A DNA stretch of 64,000 nt from Caldilineaceae bacterium (GCA_018003515.1 JAGNDO010000005.1:1-64000); one strand, 5' to 3'. Numbered from the stretch's first letter, positions 24,561-34,276 are shown. Notes: generated by a model from the sequence alone, not told the origin. Translations and numbers: made by a program.

Positions 24561-25776
24561 CTCTCCCTTTCGGCAACAAGAAAATCCCCGGCACGCTAAA
24601 GATCGCCAGCCCGGCGCTGAGCAGGAAGGCGGGGACCAGTCCGTAACCGTCTGCCCAGGCACCTACGGCCCAGATGGCCAAGGCCCGGATCAGGAAGGAG
24701 AGGGTGAGGAAGAGGCCATTGGCCACCGCCCGGTTGTCGGGGAACTGATCCTGGACCAGGGCCAGCAGCACGGGGGTGGGCGACAGGGTGGTGAAGCCCA
24801 CGATCAACAGCAAGGGGATGCCCAGCCAGGTGGGGCTGTAGAGGAAGGCAACCAGAAAAAAGGGCGAACTGATCAGCAAGGCCAGCAAGACTTTGCGCCG
24901 CCCCCAATTGTCGCTGAGGGTGCCCGTGGACAAGGCCCCCACCACCCCGGCCCCCTGCAAAATGGTCAACGCCGAGGAATACAACCACAGATCCGCCATG
25001 CGCACATCCTGCATAAAGATGGGCAAATAGGTGGTCAGGGCCGCCTCCATAAAGGCCCTGGGCAGCAGCACCACGGCCAAGATCAGATAAAATCCCTTCC
25101 CCCGTTCCCACAACAGCCCCAGATTGCCCGCTTTTTCCCCCGCCGGACGGCCCGGCACATTTCTCAGCCGCCAATAGAGCACGGCTGAGGTCAACCAGCC
25201 CAGGGCCGCCAGCCGCCACATGCCCTCCAGCCCCCACCATGTCACCGCGGTGGCGGCCAAAATCGGCCCAAAAGTGCGCCCTAATTCACCTCCGCCCATA
25301 AAGAAACTCATGCCTCGCCCGGTCTGGCGGCCCGACACCCGGGCCACCATAGCCGGGGCCGGGGCGTGGAAGGCGGCCACGCTGATCCCTGTGGCCAGAA
25401 GCATGACGACCAGAAAGGTGTAGCTGTTGACCAATCCCAGGCTGCTCATCAGGGTGGCGGTGATGGCCGGGGCCAGGATCACGAAATAGCGCACGCTCAC
25501 CTTGTCCGCCATGTAGCCGATCAGGGGGTTGAGCAGGCTGCCCAGTTGTAAAAAGATGGCCAGGCTGCCGGTTGTGGCAATGTTGGCCCCCAACAGGGTG
25601 CGCAGGATGGGCAGCAAGGGTGACAAAAAGGCGCTAAACGCGTCGTGCATGGCGTGACCCCCCACAATGGTCATCACCTGGCCCATGTCAAAGCGGTCGG
25701 GCACGGGGTGCGTGGGACTGTCAGCCCCGGTCACAGCGGGGGGGGATGGCTGGGTGGGCAAGGGTTTGGCTGTCAT
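24556..25776 (-). CDS. MFS transporter, fosmidomycin-resistance (Fsr)-like
   Basis: A 406-residue protein with twelve predicted membrane helices. The N-terminal half has GGHAMHDAFSAFLSPLLPIL, LQLGSLLNPLIGYMADK and AAFHAPAPAMVARVSG, which resemble the Fsr and related drug-efflux subgroup of the major facilitator superfamily. A drug or metabolite exporter driven by protons is likely; the substrate is unknown. ATG 25776 has an aggaaaa upstream, and a TTG further out is less likely. It converges with dgkA, and upstream of it lies the terminator of the threonine synthase gene. Confidence 0.83.
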   Translation of the reverse strand: MTAKPLPTQPSPPAVTGADSPTHPVPDRFDMGQVMTIVGGHAMHDAFSAFLSPLLPILRTLLGANIATTGSLAIFLQLGSLLNPLIGYMADKVSVRYFVILAPAITATLMSSLGLVNSYTFLVVMLLATGISVAAFHAPAPAMVARVSGRQTGRGMSFFMGGGELGRTFGPILAATAVTWWGLEGMWRLAALGWLTSAVLYWRLRNVPGRPAGEKAGNLGLLWERGKGFYLILAVVLLPRAFMEAALTTYLPIFMQDVRMADLWLYSSALTILQGAGVVGALSTGTLSDNWGRRKVLLALLISSPFFLVAFLYSPTWLGIPLLLIVGFTTLSPTPVLLALVQDQFPDNRAVANGLFLTLSFLIRALAIWAVGAWADGYGLVPAFLLSAGLAIFSVPGIFLLPKGRG

Positions 25777-25938
25777 GGTCTTTTCCTGGGTGCTGGGCAA
25801 TAGGGGCAACGAAACGGCAGTACACGTCAACTAAACTGGTTCAGTCAAGGGCAGGTTCGATTATAACGCCGAGACCACCCCTTGTCCATTTTGCAGCGCC
25901 AAACTTTGGCCATCCGGTCACCCTTGGATTCTGCAACA

Positions 25939-25994
25939 AAAAGCATAAGTCCCCGCCCAAGACCTTTGCGTTCTGGGCGGGGACTTATGCTTTT
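25939..25994 (-). terminator. Terminator after threonine synthase gene
   Basis: AAAAGCATAAGTCCCCGCCC and its complement form a perfect stem of 21 pairs around a 14-base loop, with A- and T-runs at the ends. It lies 38 bases past the end of the leftward threonine synthase gene and in front of the MFS gene's promoter region. Confidence 0.88.
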
Positions 25995-26031
25995 CTGTAA
26001 AGTCATGGTTCCTGTGGTCAGATCCCGGCTA

Positions 26032-27210
26032 TCATGCCCAAACGTGGGCGTATTTTAACCCCGTACCCGTGTTGAAGAGGACGACGCTCTCGTCAGGTTT
26101 GATCCAGCCCTGCGCCAACAGATCGACCTGGGCGGCCAGACAGGCGGCCCCTTCCGGGGCGGCGAAGACCCCCGTGTCCGCGCCCATGGGATAGGCCCAC
26201 TTGATCAGATCCGGATCCGGCACGGCGACGGCAGTGCCGTGGCTCTCTCGTAGCGCCCGCAAGATCAAGAAATCCCCCACCGCGCCGGGGACGCGCAGAC
26301 CGTCGGCCACCGTGGCCGCGCCCTGCCACATCTCGGCGAACTCGTCCCCCTGCTCGAAGGCCCGCACCATGGGCGCACAGCCCGTGCTTTGCACCGTCAC
26401 CATGCGGGGACGCTTGGAGCCGATCAGCCCCATCTGTTCCATTTCGTCGAAGGCTTTCCACATGCCGATCAACCCAGTGCCGCCGCCGGTGGGATAAATC
26501 ACCACATCGGGCAGTTCCCAGTTGAACTGCTCGGCCAGCTCATAGCCCATTGTCTTCTTGCCCTCAAGTCGGTACGGCTCCTTGAGGGTGCTGACATCGA
26601 ACCAGCCGTGGGCGGCCACCCCCTCCCGAACCTTGACCCCGCAGTCGGTGATCAAGCCTTGGACCAACGTCACATTGGCCCCCAATAGCTTGCACTCCAC
26701 CCGGAAGGGCATGGGCACGTCGTTGGGCATGTAGACATGGGCGGGCAGACCGGCCTGGGCCGCATAGGCGGCCATAGCCCCGGCTGCGTTGCCCGCGCTG
26801 GGGATGGCGATCTCCTTGGCCCCCAGTTCGAAGGCCCGGCTGACCGCCATGCTCAAGCCACGGGCCTTGAAGCTGCCGGTCGGGTTGAGGGCCTCGTCCT
26901 TGATGTAGGTATTGGGGCAGCCGATGCGCTGGCCCAAGCGCTCGGTCTTGAACAAGGGCGTCCAGCCTTCGCCCAGGCTGAGGATATGCTTCGTCTCCCG
27001 CACGGGCAGAATCTCCTCATATCGCCACATAGAAGAGACCCGTTCTTTGAGCGCGGCCTTGGTCATGGTCTTGGCGGCCTTGACCAGGTCATAGCGGGCC
27101 AGGAGGGGCTTGCCGCAATCCGGGCAGAGGTTCATGACCTTGTCGGCATCATACTCCTTGCCACAATAGCCGCATTCCAGATGCGTGAGGGCGGATTTGG
27201 TTTGGGACAT
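26032..27210 (-). CDS. thrC: Threonine synthase
   Basis: A 392-residue PLP enzyme converting O-phosphohomoserine to threonine. An N-terminal zinc-ribbon-like stretch (CGYCGKEY and CPDCGKPL, residues about 13-35) is followed by the type II PLP fold with the Schiff-base lysine in NPTGSFKARG, phosphate-binding SAGNAAGAMAAY, PTGGGTGLIGM and a FNTGTGLKY end. The zinc-ribbon form is common in archaea and Chloroflexota. It is the last gene of the leftward run, but a mirrored spacer of about 90 bases separates it from the dehydrogenase gene, so cotranscription is uncertain. Confidence 0.9.
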   Translation of the reverse strand: MSQTKSALTHLECGYCGKEYDADKVMNLCPDCGKPLLARYDLVKAAKTMTKAALKERVSSMWRYEEILPVRETKHILSLGEGWTPLFKTERLGQRIGCPNTYIKDEALNPTGSFKARGLSMAVSRAFELGAKEIAIPSAGNAAGAMAAYAAQAGLPAHVYMPNDVPMPFRVECKLLGANVTLVQGLITDCGVKVREGVAAHGWFDVSTLKEPYRLEGKKTMGYELAEQFNWELPDVVIYPTGGGTGLIGMWKAFDEMEQMGLIGSKRPRMVTVQSTGCAPMVRAFEQGDEFAEMWQGAATVADGLRVPGAVGDFLILRALRESHGTAVAVPDPDLIKWAYPMGADTGVFAAPEGAACLAAQVDLLAQGWIKPDESVVLFNTGTGLKYAHVWA

Positions 27211-27236
27211 GGTTGGGTTCCGATCTTTTGGTGGTT

Positions 27237-27325
27237 GATTGGTTGATTGGTTGATTGGGGATTAGGGATTGGGGATTGGGGATTGGGAAACCCGCCCAAT
27301 CCCCAATCCCCAATCCCCAATCCCT
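27237..27325. repeat. Inverted-repeat spacer, GGGGATTG type
   Basis: Three gttgattg words (27237-27257) are followed by a left arm of ggggattg words with 8-base period (27255-27287). A short aaacccg loop and a right arm of ccccaatc words (27295-27325) come next. It fills the gap between thrC and the dehydrogenase gene. Confidence 0.88.
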
Positions 27326-28289
27326 ATTTCATCACATCCGGGTTGACAATACTCTCCACCCACTCGCCGTTGAAGAAGGCGATGACCCGCTGGATGGCCA
27401 TGCGCTCCATGCGGGCCCGGCCCTCTGCGGTGACCGAGGCGGTGTGGGGGGTGGCGATGACCTTGGGGTGACCGCGCAGGGGGGAGTCTGCCGTGGGCGG
27501 CTCCGGGTCGAAGACGTCCAGCCCGGCCCCGGCCAGCTTGCCGGAGGTGAGGGCATCCAACAGGGCGGACTCGTCCACAAGGGTGCCACGGGCCATGTTG
27601 AGCAGGTAAGATCCGTCTCGCATTTGGGCGAAGCGGGCGGCGTTCATCAGCTTGACCGTCGCCGGCGTGGAGGGGGCGTGGAGGCTGAGGAAGTGGGCCT
27701 GGCTGATCACCGTGTCCAGGTCGGTCAGGGTGACGCCCAAATCGTCCACCTGTTCTTGGGTGATGAAGGGATCGTAGGCCAGCACGGTCATGCCCAGGCC
27801 AAATTGGCAGATGTGGGCCACCCGGCGGCCAATCCGCCCCATGCCCACCAAGCCCAAGGTCTTGCCCTGAACTTCCATGCCCAGCAGGATGCCCCGAGGG
27901 CCAAAATTGCCGGCGGCCACATTGGCGTCCCCCTGTTTGAGCATCTTCGCCAAGGCCAACAACATGGCCACCGTATGCTCCGCCGTGGACTCGGTCGGCC
28001 CGTCCGGCGTGTTGCAGACCACAATCCCCCGCTCGGTCGCCGCGGCCAAGTCCACATTGTCCACCCCAATGCCGGTACGGGCAATAATGCGCAGATTGGA
28101 GGCCAGGTCCATGAGCGGGCCGTCGTAGGTCAGCCCGGAGGAGGCGAGGATGGCCTGGGCTGCGGCCAAATTGGCCGTGGGGTTGCCCTTGGCCGCCTGC
28201 AACAGGGTGACATGGGGCGGGATCAGGGCGAGGGCGTCGGAGAGGATGGGGGCTTCGTGCCAGAGATGGGTGAATTCGGTTTGGGACAT
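27324..28289 (-). CDS. D-isomer-specific 2-hydroxyacid dehydrogenase
   Basis: A 321-residue NAD-dependent dehydrogenase of the SerA/GyaR family. The substrate-domain arginine is in IARTGIGVDNVD, the Rossmann motif is GLVGMGRIGRRVA, the glutamate is in DPEPP, and the catalytic histidine is in TPHTASVT. It interconverts a 2-keto acid and a D-2-hydroxy acid. It could be phosphoglycerate dehydrogenase without regulatory domains, or serve the adjacent sugar operon (for example hydroxypyruvate or 2-keto sugar acid reduction). ATG 28289 has ggag upstream. Mirrored spacers flank it on both sides. Confidence 0.85.
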   Translation of the reverse strand: MSQTEFTHLWHEAPILSDALALIPPHVTLLQAAKGNPTANLAAAQAILASSGLTYDGPLMDLASNLRIIARTGIGVDNVDLAAATERGIVVCNTPDGPTESTAEHTVAMLLALAKMLKQGDANVAAGNFGPRGILLGMEVQGKTLGLVGMGRIGRRVAHICQFGLGMTVLAYDPFITQEQVDDLGVTLTDLDTVISQAHFLSLHAPSTPATVKLMNAARFAQMRDGSYLLNMARGTLVDESALLDALTSGKLAGAGLDVFDPEPPTADSPLRGHPKVIATPHTASVTAEGRARMERMAIQRVIAFFNGEWVESIVNPDVMK

Positions 28290-28316
28290 AGGGACTCCGA
28301 ATGGTGAATGGAACAA

Positions 28317-28412
28317 AAAAATAGGCCACGGATTTGACGGATTGAACGGATTAAAACGGATTTTCAAAAGATCCGTTTTGATCCGTCCAATCCGTCCGAT
28401 CCGTGTTCTATT
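28317..28412. repeat. Inverted-repeat spacer, ACGGATTG type
   Basis: The left arm (aaaaataggccacggatttgacgg and further cggatt words) is mirrored by a right arm of gatccgtccaatccgt words ending gtgttctatt. The centre is ttttcaaaagatcc. It lies between the dehydrogenase and IolE-like genes and shares its ends with 41243, 43110 and the terminator at 7395. Confidence 0.87.
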
Positions 28413-28414
28413 CC

Positions 28415-29179
28415 TTACCAGCCCATGCGTTGATGCAAATAGGCGCGGCTGATACGGGCGCTGTCCACCGCGGGGCCGGGGACCGTGTCCTGCTCGACCG
28501 TGGCCCAGGCGGGGGCCAATGCTTTGACCGCGGCCAAAAGGGGCGGCAGATCGACCTCGCCCCGTCCCAGTTCTCGCCAATCGTCCGCGGTGGTGTCTTT
28601 GAGATGAAAGTAGGCGATGCGGGAAGCAAACCGGTTCACTACGGCCAGGGGATCGTCCCCGGCCCGCTGCACCCAGCCCACGTCCAGGCAGAGGGAGACC
28701 AGGGCCGGGTCCGTGTGGGCCATCAAGAATTGCAGTTCGGCGCAGTCGTCGGCGATCTCCCAGTTGTGGTTGTGATAGCAGAGGGTGACGCCCCGCTTGG
28801 CGCACAACTCGCCCACCATGTTGAGGTTATCGGCCTCGGTCTGCAATTCTGTGGAGGACTTGTCCGGCTTGGGCTGGCCGCTGAAGGGCATGATGGATGC
28901 GCCCACGGCCACGATGAAGTCGGCGATGCGTTCTATCTGGGCCCGGGCGCGCTTGATGGCGTCGGGATCGCTGATCTCTCCCCCTGCGTGGATGCCCGCA
29001 ATGCCCAGGCCGTGGGCATCCGCCAACGTGCGCAGACGGTCCGGCTGGGCCAGGTCCAAATGCTGATTGCCGATCTCGAAGCCATCATATCCGGCCCCGG
29101 CAATCTCGGCCAGGATGCCGGTCAGATCATCACGGTTGCGGTCTACGCCCCAAGGGCGAGTTTGCACGGCGATGCGCAT
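28415..29179 (-). CDS. IolE-like sugar phosphate isomerase/epimerase
   Basis: A 254-residue xylose-isomerase-like barrel with AGYDGFEIGNQH near the N-terminus, the YHNHNWEI metal site, CLDVGWVQRAGDDP, YFHLKDT and a VEQDTVPG end. The pattern is that of inosose dehydratase (IolE) and related 3-keto sugar epimerases. It follows the ABC permease genes in the same direction and so probably works on the imported sugar or cyclitol. ATG 29179 has gaaaggaa in front. It is the third isomerase of this superfamily in the window. Confidence 0.82.
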   Translation of the reverse strand: MRIAVQTRPWGVDRNRDDLTGILAEIAGAGYDGFEIGNQHLDLAQPDRLRTLADAHGLGIAGIHAGGEISDPDAIKRARAQIERIADFIVAVGASIMPFSGQPKPDKSSTELQTEADNLNMVGELCAKRGVTLCYHNHNWEIADDCAELQFLMAHTDPALVSLCLDVGWVQRAGDDPLAVVNRFASRIAYFHLKDTTADDWRELGRGEVDLPPLLAAVKALAPAWATVEQDTVPGPAVDSARISRAYLHQRMGW

Positions 29180-29191
29180 AGGATTCCTTTC

Positions 29192-29275
29192 GGGATTGGG
29201 GATTGGGGATTAGGGATTGGGAGATTGGGAGATTGGGAGATTGCCGCCCTTTCACCCCTTCACCCGCTCACCCCT
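29192..29275. repeat. Single-arm GGGGATTG/GGGAGATT run with CACCCCTT words
   Basis: Positions 29192-29242 hold eight or so gggattgg and gggagatt words with no mirrored partner. Positions 29248-29278 hold caccccttcaccc words. Both lie between the permease and IolE-like genes. This may be a spacer that has lost or exchanged its second arm. Confidence 0.65.
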
Positions 29276-29280
29276 TCACG

Positions 29281-30192
29281 TTACCGCCCGCCAAAACCAG
29301 TCATGGTTATGCCTTGGACAAAATAGCGCTGGGCAACGAGGAAAAGCAAAAGCATGGGCAGGGTCATGATGGTGCCGGCGGCGAAGACCAGTTCCCAGCT
29401 TGAGCCGAAGGATTCGTTGGCGTTGAGGGAGGCGATACCCACGGCCAAGGTCCAGCGGTCCAGGGTCTTGAGGTAAATGAGAGGTTCCAAGAATTCCTGG
29501 TAGTGCTGGAGGGTGGCAAAGACGGCCACGGTGGCCAGCACGGGCTTGGAGAGAGGCAGGATGATCGTCGTGAGAATGCGCAGCCGCCCGGCCCCGTCAA
29601 TCAGGGCCGCCTCTTCCAGTTCCATGGGGATGCCCTTGAAAAACTGGCGCATCAAAAAGACATAGAGGGGTGTGGTGGCAAACCAGAAAGGCACGGTCAG
29701 GGGCAGAAAGGTGTTGAGCCAATTATTCTCCCCCTGAAAGCCGAAGGCAGGCAGGGTGCGAAAGATGATAAAGCGGGGGATCAGGGTGATCACCACGGGC
29801 AGCATCATGGTGGCCAGCAACAGGCCAAACCAGAGATCCCGGCCCGGCCAGCGCAGGCGGGCAAAGCTGTACGCCACCATTGCCGAAGAGACCACGGTCC
29901 CCACCACGGCGAAGACCACCACCCAGGCGGTGTTGACGATGAAGGTGCCAAAGGGCATCACCTCAAAGACCCGGGCAAAGTTTCCCCAACGGGGATTGGC
30001 GGGAATCCACACCATTTTGGCCGTGAAGATCTCCGTGGACGCCTTGAGGGACGATGAAACCATCCACAAAAAGGGCACCAAAAAGGTGATCACCACCACG
30101 GTCATCACGATCTGGATCAACGCCAAGCGGGCAAATTCCAGAATCTGGCGACGACGTTTTGATTTTGCCACAGCAGCGGGCATGGTTGTCAT
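29281..30192 (-). CDS. Carbohydrate ABC transporter permease (MalG type)
   Basis: A 303-residue membrane subunit with six helices. The EAA loop reads MELEEAALIDGAGRLRILTTIILPLSKP, which contacts the ATPase. Helix 1 follows a short basic N-terminus, and the last helix ends with VAQRYFVQGIT, as in MalG/UgpE proteins. It pairs with the permease upstream, ten bases away, and with the binding protein at 31243. No ATPase gene is present, so a shared MsmX/UgpC-like ATPase elsewhere is expected. ATG 30192 follows aggaggc. Confidence 0.9.
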   Translation of the reverse strand: MTTMPAAVAKSKRRRQILEFARLALIQIVMTVVVITFLVPFLWMVSSSLKASTEIFTAKMVWIPANPRWGNFARVFEVMPFGTFIVNTAWVVVFAVVGTVVSSAMVAYSFARLRWPGRDLWFGLLLATMMLPVVITLIPRFIIFRTLPAFGFQGENNWLNTFLPLTVPFWFATTPLYVFLMRQFFKGIPMELEEAALIDGAGRLRILTTIILPLSKPVLATVAVFATLQHYQEFLEPLIYLKTLDRWTLAVGIASLNANESFGSSWELVFAAGTIMTLPMLLLFLVAQRYFVQGITMTGFGGR

Positions 30193-30201
30193 GAGTGCCT
30201 C

Positions 30202-31131
30202 CTAGGATTCGTAGTGGACCCAGTGTTTCTGGGACCAGAACTGGACAAGGGTCAGCCCCACGACGATCACGAACAGCTCCCAGGCCAGGGCCGAGGCGTA
30301 GCCCATGTTGAAGAACTGGAAGCCCTGGCGGTAGATGTTGAGCACGGCGAAGAGGGTGGCATTTTCCGGTCCGCCATCGGTCATGATCTTGGCCGGGATG
30401 AAGGATTGGAAGGAGTTGATGATGGCCATGATCATGTTGAAGAAGATCATGGGGGTCATCAGGGGGATGGTGACGGTCCACAGGCGGCGCAGGGGGCCGG
30501 CCCCGTCCAGACTGGCCGCTTCGGTCAAGGATTCGGGGATGTTGCCCAGCCCGGCGATGAAGATCACCATCTGGCGGCCGATCATCCAGAAAGACATGAT
30601 GATGAAGGCGGGCTTGGCCAGGGAGGGATCAAAGAGCCACGCCTTGGGGGCGATGCCGAAGAAGCCCAAAAACTCATTGAGGATGCCATATTCCGGGTGC
30701 AATACCCGTTGCCAGACCACAGCCCAGGCCACCAAGGGCACGATGATGGGCAGATAAAAACCGGCCCGATAGATATCCCGCACCCGGATCTTCTGGGTCA
30801 GGGCCAGGGCGATGATGAAGGAGATCACCAACTGGATGGGCACGGCGATAATGGTGTAATAGGCGCTGTTGTACAGGCTGTTCCACGCCCCCTCATCCTG
30901 CAAGACCCGGGAAAAGTTGCGGAACCAGACAAACTGGGGATCGCCCAGCAGATTCCACTTCTGGAAGGCCAACCAGATGGAATAGCCCATGGGAAAGGCG
31001 ATAAAGGCCAAAAACCCAATGATAAAGGGCGAGGCAAAGAGATAACCCTCCAACCATTCCCGAAAAATATGGGGTGACGGCAGGTTGAAACGCTTGCGCT
31101 TGGCTGGTACACCTGGGGCAATAGTGGCCAT
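30202..31131 (-). CDS. Carbohydrate ABC transporter permease (MalF type)
   Basis: A 309-residue membrane subunit with six helices. The N-terminal helix is within EGYLFASPFIIGFLAFIAFPMGYSIWLAF, and the EAA loop is IPESLTEAASLDGAGPLRRLWTVTIPL. It forms the heterodimer with the MalG-type permease. ATG 31131 has gggagg in front and removes 20 residues of a longer in-frame read. A hairpin lies between it and the binding-protein gene. The substrate is probably a mono- or oligosaccharide, judged by neighbours. Confidence 0.9.
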   Translation of the reverse strand: MATIAPGVPAKRKRFNLPSPHIFREWLEGYLFASPFIIGFLAFIAFPMGYSIWLAFQKWNLLGDPQFVWFRNFSRVLQDEGAWNSLYNSAYYTIIAVPIQLVISFIIALALTQKIRVRDIYRAGFYLPIIVPLVAWAVVWQRVLHPEYGILNEFLGFFGIAPKAWLFDPSLAKPAFIIMSFWMIGRQMVIFIAGLGNIPESLTEAASLDGAGPLRRLWTVTIPLMTPMIFFNMIMAIINSFQSFIPAKIMTDGGPENATLFAVLNIYRQGFQFFNMGYASALAWELFVIVVGLTLVQFWSQKHWVHYES

Positions 31132-31189
31132 GCAGATCCTCCCAAAGAACGGGCACAACGAAAGAAAAATGGCGGGGAGACGAGGGCGC

Positions 31190-31222
31190 ACCTTCCTGGA
31201 AGCTGTCAGCTTCCAGGAAGGT
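31190..31222 (-). promoter_or_regulatory. Hairpin between binding-protein and permease genes
   Basis: Two 16-base arms (ACCTTCCTGGAAGCTG and its complement) pair perfectly around a single T. There is no T-run on the leftward strand. Such hairpins after a binding-protein gene usually protect its mRNA or dampen permease expression; the same placement is seen at 38984 and 55866. Confidence 0.75.
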
Positions 31223-31242
31223 TTTCAACAACCGTACAGAGT

Positions 31243-32658
31243 CTAGCCGTTAGAGGCCCAATACTCATCCAGCATGGCCTGCAACGCTTCGTCCACCTTG
31301 GGCAACACTTCGGCGGCGGAGGCGCTGCCGCCCAACATGGGATCATAGCCCACAGGCTTGACCACCTCGGCCCACATCTTGCTGCGGGGGATGCCACCCA
31401 CCACGTCCACCTCGGACAGCTTGAAGGCTTCCAAGAAGGCCTGGGCATTCTGGATCTCGAAGCGTTCCTTCACCGTGGGGATCCAGAAGTTCTCGATCAG
31501 ATCAAAGGTATTGGGGATGCGGCCGGTCTGGGTCGAATAGATCTTGTCGCCCTCTTCGCCGGACATGAAGTTGGCCAGATCCCAGGCCGCGGCTTCATTG
31601 TCGCTCTTGGGCAGGGTGATGCCTTCGGCCCAGCCCCGGTGGGGACGGGTGCCGTCCGCGCCCTTGGGCATCAGCACCACGTCGATGGGGATGGCCGCGC
31701 CCTGCTCCCGCAGTTCCGGGCTGTTCATGCGGGGAAGCCACCAGGCTCCCTCATATTTCATGGCCACATTGCCGGTCTCAAAGGCATTGGCCCCGCCGGA
31801 AAGATCCGCTGGGGTGGGTGAGATCTGGTTCTTGTAATAGACATCCGAGGCCATCATCTGCAACATCTCCACGATCTCCGGCTGGTTGAACATGGCCGTT
31901 TTGGGGTCGATCAGGGAGTCGAACTCCTGCTTGCCCGTGCTGCGGATCCAGTGGATGTCCCGGAACCAACTGCCGTTGGCCTGCAGACCATATTGCTTGG
32001 TCTCGCCGCTCAGGTTGGTCAGCTTGGTGGCCATCTCCATAAACTCGGCCATGGTCCAGTCGTCCGTGGGATAGTCCATGCCCGCGGCGTCAAAGACCGG
32101 CTTGGCATAGAACATGACCATGGTGCCCAACTGCATGGGGATCAGATAGGTCTTGTCGTTGCGCTTGGTGCTGACCTCCACGCCGTTGACCCCGGCGGGA
32201 TAAAGGGATTCTCGGCCATCCCGGGCCACATAGTCGTCCACGTTGGCCAGGACACCGGAATCAGCATAGGTCTGCCACTCCCAGCCCTGGAAGGAGGAGA
32301 TGTGGGGCGGTGCGCCGCCGGCGATGGCAGTCTGCAAAGCCGGATAGAAGTTGGCGTTGGGGTCGGCCACAGGGGTCAGCTTGATGGTGACGTTGGGGTT
32401 GCGTTCCATATACAGGGCCGTGATCTGCTCCCAGGCCGGGATGTCCGCGGGATCGCCCCAGGCTAGGAATTCCAGGGTCACCGCGGCGGCGACGGGGGCG
32501 GCGGCTTCACTGCCGGAGACCGGGGCGGCAGGTGCCGCGGCCGGGGCCGGACAAGCCACCAGCAGGAAGGCCGCTGCACTGCTACCGCCGACCAACCCTA
32601 GAAACCTGCGCCGAGACAAACCTTGCTGGGTGGTGGTCATCTTTCGTTCCTCACTCAT
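31243..32658 (-). CDS. ABC transporter sugar-binding lipoprotein
   Basis: A 471-residue solute-binding protein of the MalE/UgpB family. The N-terminus has a twin-arginine-like SRRRFLGL stretch and a lipobox LVAC, with Cys36 as the likely lipidated residue, followed by an Ala/Pro linker. The mature part shows LEFLAWGDP, FQGWEWQTY, MSGEEGDKIYSTQTGRIPN and further family features. It would capture a carbohydrate outside the membrane and pass it to the two permeases. The ATG at 32658 has a strong aaaggag. Combined Tat-like and lipoprotein signals are known in this family. Confidence 0.92.
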   Translation of the reverse strand: MSEERKMTTTQQGLSRRRFLGLVGGSSAAAFLLVACPAPAAAPAAPVSGSEAAAPVAAAVTLEFLAWGDPADIPAWEQITALYMERNPNVTIKLTPVADPNANFYPALQTAIAGGAPPHISSFQGWEWQTYADSGVLANVDDYVARDGRESLYPAGVNGVEVSTKRNDKTYLIPMQLGTMVMFYAKPVFDAAGMDYPTDDWTMAEFMEMATKLTNLSGETKQYGLQANGSWFRDIHWIRSTGKQEFDSLIDPKTAMFNQPEIVEMLQMMASDVYYKNQISPTPADLSGGANAFETGNVAMKYEGAWWLPRMNSPELREQGAAIPIDVVLMPKGADGTRPHRGWAEGITLPKSDNEAAAWDLANFMSGEEGDKIYSTQTGRIPNTFDLIENFWIPTVKERFEIQNAQAFLEAFKLSEVDVVGGIPRSKMWAEVVKPVGYDPMLGGSASAAEVLPKVDEALQAMLDEYWASNG

Positions 32659-32808
32659 ACTAGATCTCCTTTGTGGTTACCAATCTTGCACAGTGCGACA
32701 TTGACATGACAGAAATGGGAGATGTTGTTCCTCTTCGGCCAGGGGACAGCCCTTCGAAGATAGCCTACGTTGATGCGATCATCACCCCCTTTCATATCTC
32801 GCATATCT

Positions 32809-32902
32809 CGCTCCCACGCTCCGCGTGGGAGTGGCTTTTCGGCGCTCTGCGCTGAGGGGCGCAGAGCGCCCGTGGGCATTCCCACGCGGAGCGTGGGAAC
32901 GA
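32809..32902. repeat. Palindromic element with CTCCCACGC ends
   Basis: Three palindromes follow in a row: ctcccacgctccgcgtgggag, then ggcgctctgcgc with its complement gcgcagagcgcc, then ttcccacgcggagcgtgggaa. The outer ones are near-identical and mirrored. It lies in the 253-base gap before the binding-protein gene, which otherwise shows no gene. Elements with such ends recur in many bacterial genomes as short palindromic repeats. Confidence 0.8.
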
Positions 32903-32911
32903 GCAGTGAAT

Positions 32912-34276
32912 TTAAGTCAGATCCAACACGGGCAGGCCCGAAAGGTGGGCAAAGAGGGCCAGCTCTTGGCGGAAATCACCGTAGATGATGCAAAAATGAT
33001 GCTCCAGCCCTTCCCGCATGACCGTGTCGAAGACTTCTACGGCCGGGCGGTCAAAGCGTACAACACCGTTGGTGCCGCCGAAGGCACGGGGGGCTTGCAC
33101 CATCTCGCCGCCGCCGATGACCAGGCGATAGCCGGTTTGGCCGCTCGCTTCGGGGAAGTGGTGCAGCCGGGCGATGGTGACCCGTCCGGGCTTGAGGGGG
33201 AATTCGAAGAGCAGGGGCAGTTTGCGGTTGCTGTGGACCGTGGCCTTGATGGGGGTGGCCGGGTCGGCCATGCTGACCGGGGCCAAGCCGCAGTGCCACA
33301 GCACCCCCGTGTCGGATTCGGCATCAATGGAGACCAGATCCGTGATGAAAGCCGGGCTGTCGCTGATGGCTTGAAGCAAGACCAGGGTCAGGGTGCCGTT
33401 GACATCGGCCTCGCAACTGGCGGGGGTTCGGTCTTCGTTCAACATGCTCATGGCCCCACAGGCCGCACAGCCCAGCTCGGTGAAGAACTCGGGCCAGCAG
33501 CGCACGGCCACGCCGGAAAGTTGGGCCGCATCCACCTGTCCCCGCAGGGCGGCATAGACCCCGGCGGTCCCCCGCAGGGCGGTCTGATCCATCTCGGCAA
33601 GGTTGTCCGCATAGCCCCCCACCCGCTCTAAAAATGCATCCCTTGGCGGGTCGGGAACTGTGCGGGCCAGCTCCAAGGTCTCGCTCAAAGAGAGGGGGAC
33701 CACCTGGGCACCAAAGAGCCGGTCCAGATCCACGGGGTCGTAGACACAGGTGTCGAACCCAGCCGGGTGTTGGCCCACGAGGCCGATGCGGGCCGAACGC
33801 AAGGTGCGCCGGGCAAAACCGGCCCGGGCCAAGAGGCGCACCTTGTCCAAGGCCGCGGGATCAGCGGCGGGGGTGAGCAGATAGTCGTAGGCGAGCGTGT
33901 GTTGTTTGAAGGCGTGGCCTGCTAGATTTATGCCACACAAACTGTTCAGGCGCAAGCGTCCCCCGTCCCGCTCCTCCGGCACGGCCCAAAGCAAGGTGGG
34001 TAGCCCCCGTTCTCGCACGGATGAGGCGATCTGCACCGCCATGCTGCTGTCGGCAAAGCTGGCCTGCATCAGGATCAGCAGATCGAACTCGGCCCCGGCC
34101 AGGGCTGTGATGGCCCGCTCGGCCCCGTCGGCGTCCATGAGCAGTTCGGCCCCGGTGCCCACCACGGCCATGCCCGCGCCGGTCAACTGGGCCACCACGG
34201 CATCCGCCACGGACTGGGCCAAGGGCACGTCAAACGTAGGCCGGGCGATGGAGATGAGGGCGATTGTGTGGGGCAT
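32912..34276 (-). CDS. L-fucose/L-arabinose isomerase-like protein
   Basis: A 454-residue protein with an FucI/AraA-like architecture. The N-terminal alpha/beta domain ([23 protein letters not shown]) is followed by a central domain with [25 protein letters not shown] and a C-terminal beta domain. [15 protein letters not shown] corresponds to the metal-ligand region (glutamate, aspartate and a late histidine in [12 protein letters not shown]). It probably converts an aldose to a ketose in this sugar operon, but it could be a distant family member with another substrate. ATG 34276 has aagga upstream. It is transcribed after the Gfo/Idh gene. Confidence 0.72.
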   Translation of the reverse strand: MPHTIALISIARPTFDVPLAQSVADAVVAQLTGAGMAVVGTGAELLMDADGAERAITALAGAEFDLLILMQASFADSSMAVQIASSVRERGLPTLLWAVPEERDGGRLRLNSLCGINLAGHAFKQHTLAYDYLLTPAADPAALDKVRLLARAGFARRTLRSARIGLVGQHPAGFDTCVYDPVDLDRLFGAQVVPLSLSETLELARTVPDPPRDAFLERVGGYADNLAEMDQTALRGTAGVYAALRGQVDAAQLSGVAVRCWPEFFTELGCAACGAMSMLNEDRTPASCEADVNGTLTLVLLQAISDSPAFITDLVSIDAESDTGVLWHCGLAPVSMADPATPIKATVHSNRKLPLLFEFPLKPGRVTIARLHHFPEASGQTGYRLVIGGGEMVQAPRAFGGTNGVVRFDRPAVEVFDTVMREGLEHHFCIIYGDFRQELALFAHLSGLPVLDLT